A DNA stretch of 64,000 nt from Croceivirga sp. (lineage in GTDB: Bacteria > Bacteroidota > Bacteroidia > Flavobacteriales > Flavobacteriaceae). Positions 61,034 through 64,000 of this stretch are shown here, piece after piece. How positions within the stretch are numbered: the first letter of the stretch is position 1; the number at the start of each line of letters is the position of its first letter. A model generated the notes under the pieces. The model did not search any database. It worked only from the letters and a program-made list of their open reading frames with translations, and was not told the origin of the DNA. The position numbers and the translations under genes are program-made. Where the stretch lies: positions 1 through 64,000 of the forward strand of contig JANQKR010000013.1 in assembly GCA_028281025.1 (NCBI GenBank), written 5' to 3'.

Positions 61034-63457
61034 ATGTATACGCTTTTTTTAAAAATCGCAACGAGATACCTTTTCAAAAACAAGCTATACTCCCTCATCA
61101 ATATTCTTGGGCTTTCCATTGGTGTGGCCTCCTTTGTATTGATCATGCTCTATGTGGACCATGAAAAGAGCTATGATACCTTTGAAGGCTCCGAAAATGT
61201 ATATCGGGCCTACATGGACTATCAGGAGGGGGGTAAATGGGTTGCTGGTGATGCCAATACCTATATCGTTACAGGACCCACCTTAAAGGATGAGTTTCCT
61301 GAAATCAAGGATTTTCTTCGGTTTCGCTATGTAAATGGGGTTTTATTGCTCCACGGAAATCAGGTTTTTGAGCACACCAAAGGATCTTTGGCCGATCCCT
61401 CCTATTTCAAAATCTTCCATTCCCAGTTAAAACAAGGCGATGTTGCTACTGCCTTGGATGAACCTTACTCCATAGTACTCACGGAAGCCTTGGCCCATAA
61501 AGTTTTTGGTTCCGAAAACCCAATGGGCAAATCCCTGAAACTTAATGATAGTTACAGTCCGATTTTTACCGTTACCGGAATCCTTGAGGAAACCCATCGA
61601 AATACCCATATAAAGAATGATTTTTTGATCTCGTTTAGCACCTTTCGTGCTTGGGAGGTTTTTGAAGGGGATTGGGAACGGACATGGACTCAAAATGTAT
61701 ATTATACCTATTTCAGCACCGATTCCAATACGAATACGGCATTGTTACAACAAAAAATAAAGGATTTCAAGATTGAGGCATTGCCCTACGAGCGGCATAA
61801 CATTGAACCTTTGGAAGATATCCACCTATACTCCAATAAACCCTATGAGGCAGAGGCCAATGGGAGTATCCAAAGAGTACGGTTTTTATTTATAATCGGG
61901 GTAATCATCATGGTGCTCTCCTGGTTGAACTATATCAATCTTTCGACCGCCAAATCGCTCGAACGGGCCAAAGAGACCGGAGTCCGAAAAGTCGCCGGTG
62001 CCCAAAAGCCACAAATTGTATTTCAATCCCTATTGGAGTCCTTTTTATTGAACGGTATAGCGGTCCTCGTGGCCATTGGCATTGTTTTTATAGCGTTGCC
62101 TTCCTTCAATACTTTTATTGGTAAGGATTTGTCTTTGGGAATTTCCAATATTGACCAAATGCTCCCCATTTTTGGTCTTGTATGCTTAGGTTCCCTGGTT
62201 TCGGGACTATATCCTTCCTTTATATTGAGTAGGTATACCCCTGCCAACACCTTAAAGGGAAAGGTCAACACCTCCCCTGTTGGCCTTAAGGTGCGAAAAG
62301 GACTTATTGTAGGACAGTTCTTCGCCACCATTATCCTACTGGTGGGGACCCTCATGGTCAATAAACAAATCTTGTTTTTAAAGGACCGGCCCATCGGTGC
62401 AGATTTGGAACAAGTGGTCGCCCTGCATTGGCAAGTACTTAATTTGGGATCGGATTCCGATTCCACCCTTGTACAGGGGATAAGGGCCTTCAAGGATGAA
62501 TTGCGTGCCATTCCCTTTGTGGAACAAACGGCAACGGCAAATACCTTTCCAGGAGGCAGGTACGAAGACTTGGGCTCCAGTGCCGGAATCACCTTCCCCA
62601 ACGGAACAAGGGATGAAAAAAGGATTACCTACAATTATTCCGTTAGCCCTACTTTTTTTGAATTAATGGATTTCACCTTTGTCGCGGGAGGGCCTTTTAA
62701 GGAAACCTCACGCGGTTACAGCAATGAAATTGTCATGAACGAAAGATTTGTCCAATACATGGGCATATCCGAGATGGATGAAGCCATTGGAAAAACCGTA
62801 CGATTTTGGGACCAGGATTGGACTATTACTGGGGTACTTAAGGATTATCATCATTTTGGATTGAAAACAGGTATTGAACCCATAATTTTACGATACGCTC
62901 CCAGCTCCAACAACATTCTTGTAAAACTAGATCAGAAGGCACTAGCTTCCGGTGGTATGGAACAGGCCATGGTCCAAATTGAAGGTACCTGGAAGAAAAT
63001 ATTCCCGGAAAGCACTTTTAATTATACGTTTCTCGACCAAAACTTTGAAGCGCAATACAAGGAGGACAAAACCTTTGGCACCGCATTCCAGATTTTTACG
63101 GTTTTATCCATTTTAATTGCATCCATGGGTCTTTTTGGACTTACTTCCTATACCGTTGTACGACGAAAAAAGGAAATCGGGGTACGAAAAGTAAATGGTG
63201 CGACAATACTCCAGATCCTTGCGTTACTGAATACGGATTTTGTAAAATGGATCGGTCTTGCATTTGCCATGGCCATACCCGTTTCATGGTATGCCATGAA
63301 TCAATGGTTGAATGGTTTTGCCTACAAAACAAGTATGAGTTGGTGGGTTTTTGCCCTATCCGGATTTCTGGCATTGGTGATTGCCCTTGTGACCGTAAGC
63401 TGGCAAAGTTTTAAGGCGGCCGCACAAAACCCAGTGGAAAGCTTAAGGACAGAGTAA
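61034..63457 (+). CDS. FtsX/MacB-like ABC permease (P13)
   Basis: I start at the ATG at 61034 (MYTLFLKIATRYLFKNK), which aligns with the family start; the track start at 61007 is a GTG. 807 residues. Coupling motifs AKETGVRKVAGAQK (about 313) and RKKEIGVRKVNGAT (about 713) are intact. Tail NPVESLRTE. It is separated from P12 by 265 bp containing a terminator candidate, paired palindromes and a sigma-54-like element, so it is the first gene of a second unit. P14 follows after 19 bp. Confidence 0.94.
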   Translation: MYTLFLKIATRYLFKNKLYSLINILGLSIGVASFVLIMLYVDHEKSYDTFEGSENVYRAYMDYQEGGKWVAGDANTYIVTGPTLKDEFPEIKDFLRFRYVNGVLLLHGNQVFEHTKGSLADPSYFKIFHSQLKQGDVATALDEPYSIVLTEALAHKVFGSENPMGKSLKLNDSYSPIFTVTGILEETHRNTHIKNDFLISFSTFRAWEVFEGDWERTWTQNVYYTYFSTDSNTNTALLQQKIKDFKIEALPYERHNIEPLEDIHLYSNKPYEAEANGSIQRVRFLFIIGVIIMVLSWLNYINLSTAKSLERAKETGVRKVAGAQKPQIVFQSLLESFLLNGIAVLVAIGIVFIALPSFNTFIGKDLSLGISNIDQMLPIFGLVCLGSLVSGLYPSFILSRYTPANTLKGKVNTSPVGLKVRKGLIVGQFFATIILLVGTLMVNKQILFLKDRPIGADLEQVVALHWQVLNLGSDSDSTLVQGIRAFKDELRAIPFVEQTATANTFPGGRYEDLGSSAGITFPNGTRDEKRITYNYSVSPTFFELMDFTFVAGGPFKETSRGYSNEIVMNERFVQYMGISEMDEAIGKTVRFWDQDWTITGVLKDYHHFGLKTGIEPIILRYAPSSNNILVKLDQKALASGGMEQAMVQIEGTWKKIFPESTFNYTFLDQNFEAQYKEDKTFGTAFQIFTVLSILIASMGLFGLTSYTVVRRKKEIGVRKVNGATILQILALLNTDFVKWIGLAFAMAIPVSWYAMNQWLNGFAYKTSMSWWVFALSGFLALVIALVTVSWQSFKAAAQNPVESLRTE

Positions 63458-63476
63458 CCATTAAAACGCCAAAACC

Positions 63477-64000
63477 ATGTTAAAACACAATCTAAAACTC
63501 TTCTTTAGGAATAGTAACCGCAATAAAGGCACCTTTTGTATCAATGTTATTGGACTTAGCGTGGGAATAGCCTCCTTCCTGGTCTTGGTCATCTACGTAT
63601 ACAATGATTTGACCTACAATCACTTTAACACAAACCTTTCCAATATCTATAGAATCCAAGAAGTGTATGAGGAGGGGACAAGCACCGCCACAAAAGGGCT
63701 TCTGTTACCACAAATGCAGCAAGAAATTCCAGAAATTGTCAACGGAACCCGAATTTTTGATTGGGATGGTCATCGTTTAAGTTATGGCGACAATGCATTC
63801 TTAGAGAATGTTTTTTATGTGGATAAGGGATTCTTTTCCGTTTTTAGTTTTCCTTTTAAAGAGGGTGGGGCCAACGGTGTTCTTGAGGAAAAATACAGCG
63901 CGGTCATCAGTGCTCCCTTCGCCTCCAAATATTTTGGCACTACCTCTGCTTTGGGCAAGCAATTGCAAGTTGGTTTTGACGATGTTTTTTTTACCATTAC
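63477..64000 (+). CDS. FtsX/MacB-like ABC permease, N-terminal part (P14, cut by window edge)
   Basis: Not in the ORF track. From the ATG at 63477 the frame stays open to the window end (174 codons): MLKHNLKLFFRNSNRNKG, then TM1 INVIGLSVGIASFLVLVIYVY and the start of the MacB-like periplasmic domain (FFSVFSFPFKEGG, FASKYFGTTSALGKQL). This matches the first quarter of the other permeases. The N-terminal helix deviates from the usual KIAWRNL. Whether the array continues beyond the window is unknown. Confidence 0.9.
   Translation, partial: MLKHNLKLFFRNSNRNKGTFCINVIGLSVGIASFLVLVIYVYNDLTYNHFNTNLSNIYRIQEVYEEGTSTATKGLLLPQMQQEIPEIVNGTRIFDWDGHRLSYGDNAFLENVFYVDKGFFSVFSFPFKEGGANGVLEEKYSAVISAPFASKYFGTTSALGKQLQVGFDDVFFTI

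Noticed and set aside
1-64000. tRNA, rRNA or other stable RNA genes, and complete insertion sequences
   Set aside because: I saw no cloverleaf-like segment with CCA-type ends, no rRNA sequence and no transposase motif in the plausible ORFs.

Overview
The window looks like a chromosomal segment of a marine-type Flavobacteriaceae (Bacteroidota). I base this on the gene repertoire (PPDK, RecJ, RsmI, class II thymidine kinase, GreA/B-like 'oxoacyl-ACP synthase' family, FtsX-type permease arrays, DUF2807 protein, PadR/permease pair). The exact TTG-N19-TACTTTTG promoter before asd and the A-rich leaders without Shine-Dalgarno sequences point the same way. A Muricauda/Allomuricauda-like genus is a guess only.

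Left part (1-14409, mostly minus strand): the N-terminal half of pyruvate phosphate dikinase, an MFS exporter, a VOC protein translationally coupled to recJ, and a four-helix-bundle gene boxed by inverted heptad-repeat arrays that looks inserted between recJ and osmC. Then come an AhpD-like protein, a membrane protein/XRE cassette with a palindromic operator, a DinB-like and a Crp/Fnr-like gene, two NTF2-like proteins, a uracil-DNA glycosylase, a YHS protein, an AraC regulator with two HTH domains, rsmI, a DoxX-like protein and a conserved hypothetical.

Middle part (14570-27712): tdk-alr, mscL, asd, a lipoprotein prolyl oligopeptidase, an orphan ABC ATPase overlapping arfB, then a PadR regulator (promoter wrapped in a 23-bp-arm inverted repeat) with its prefix-domain FtsX permease. 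An NTF2-like gene, a GreA/B-like gene and a histidine kinase follow on the minus strand.

Right part (27702-64000): an NtrC-type response regulator, its kinase and the GreA/B-like gene are divergent from a large export locus. That locus reads tolC-type channel, HlyD-type adaptor, a small secreted acidic-repeat protein, one LolD/MacB-type ATPase, a DUF2807 protein, then thirteen consecutive full-length (about 790-810 aa) MacB/FtsX-like permeases, the last cut by the window edge. With the PadR-linked permease the window holds fourteen.

The most notable signal is regulatory. A pair of 17-bp palindromes (TGTAAAATnATTTTACA type), centres 22 bp apart and followed by a sigma-54-like TGGCA(C/T)-N5-TCG element, lies between the response regulator and the tolC gene. 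The same arrangement recurs about 31.7 kb downstream at the only large gap in the permease array, just after a candidate terminator. My inference is that the NtrC-type regulator drives both units, making one split regulon. The kinase has two membrane helices with almost no extracytoplasmic loop, which fits sensing within the membrane. One ATPase appears to serve many permeases; the substrate cannot be read from the sequence.
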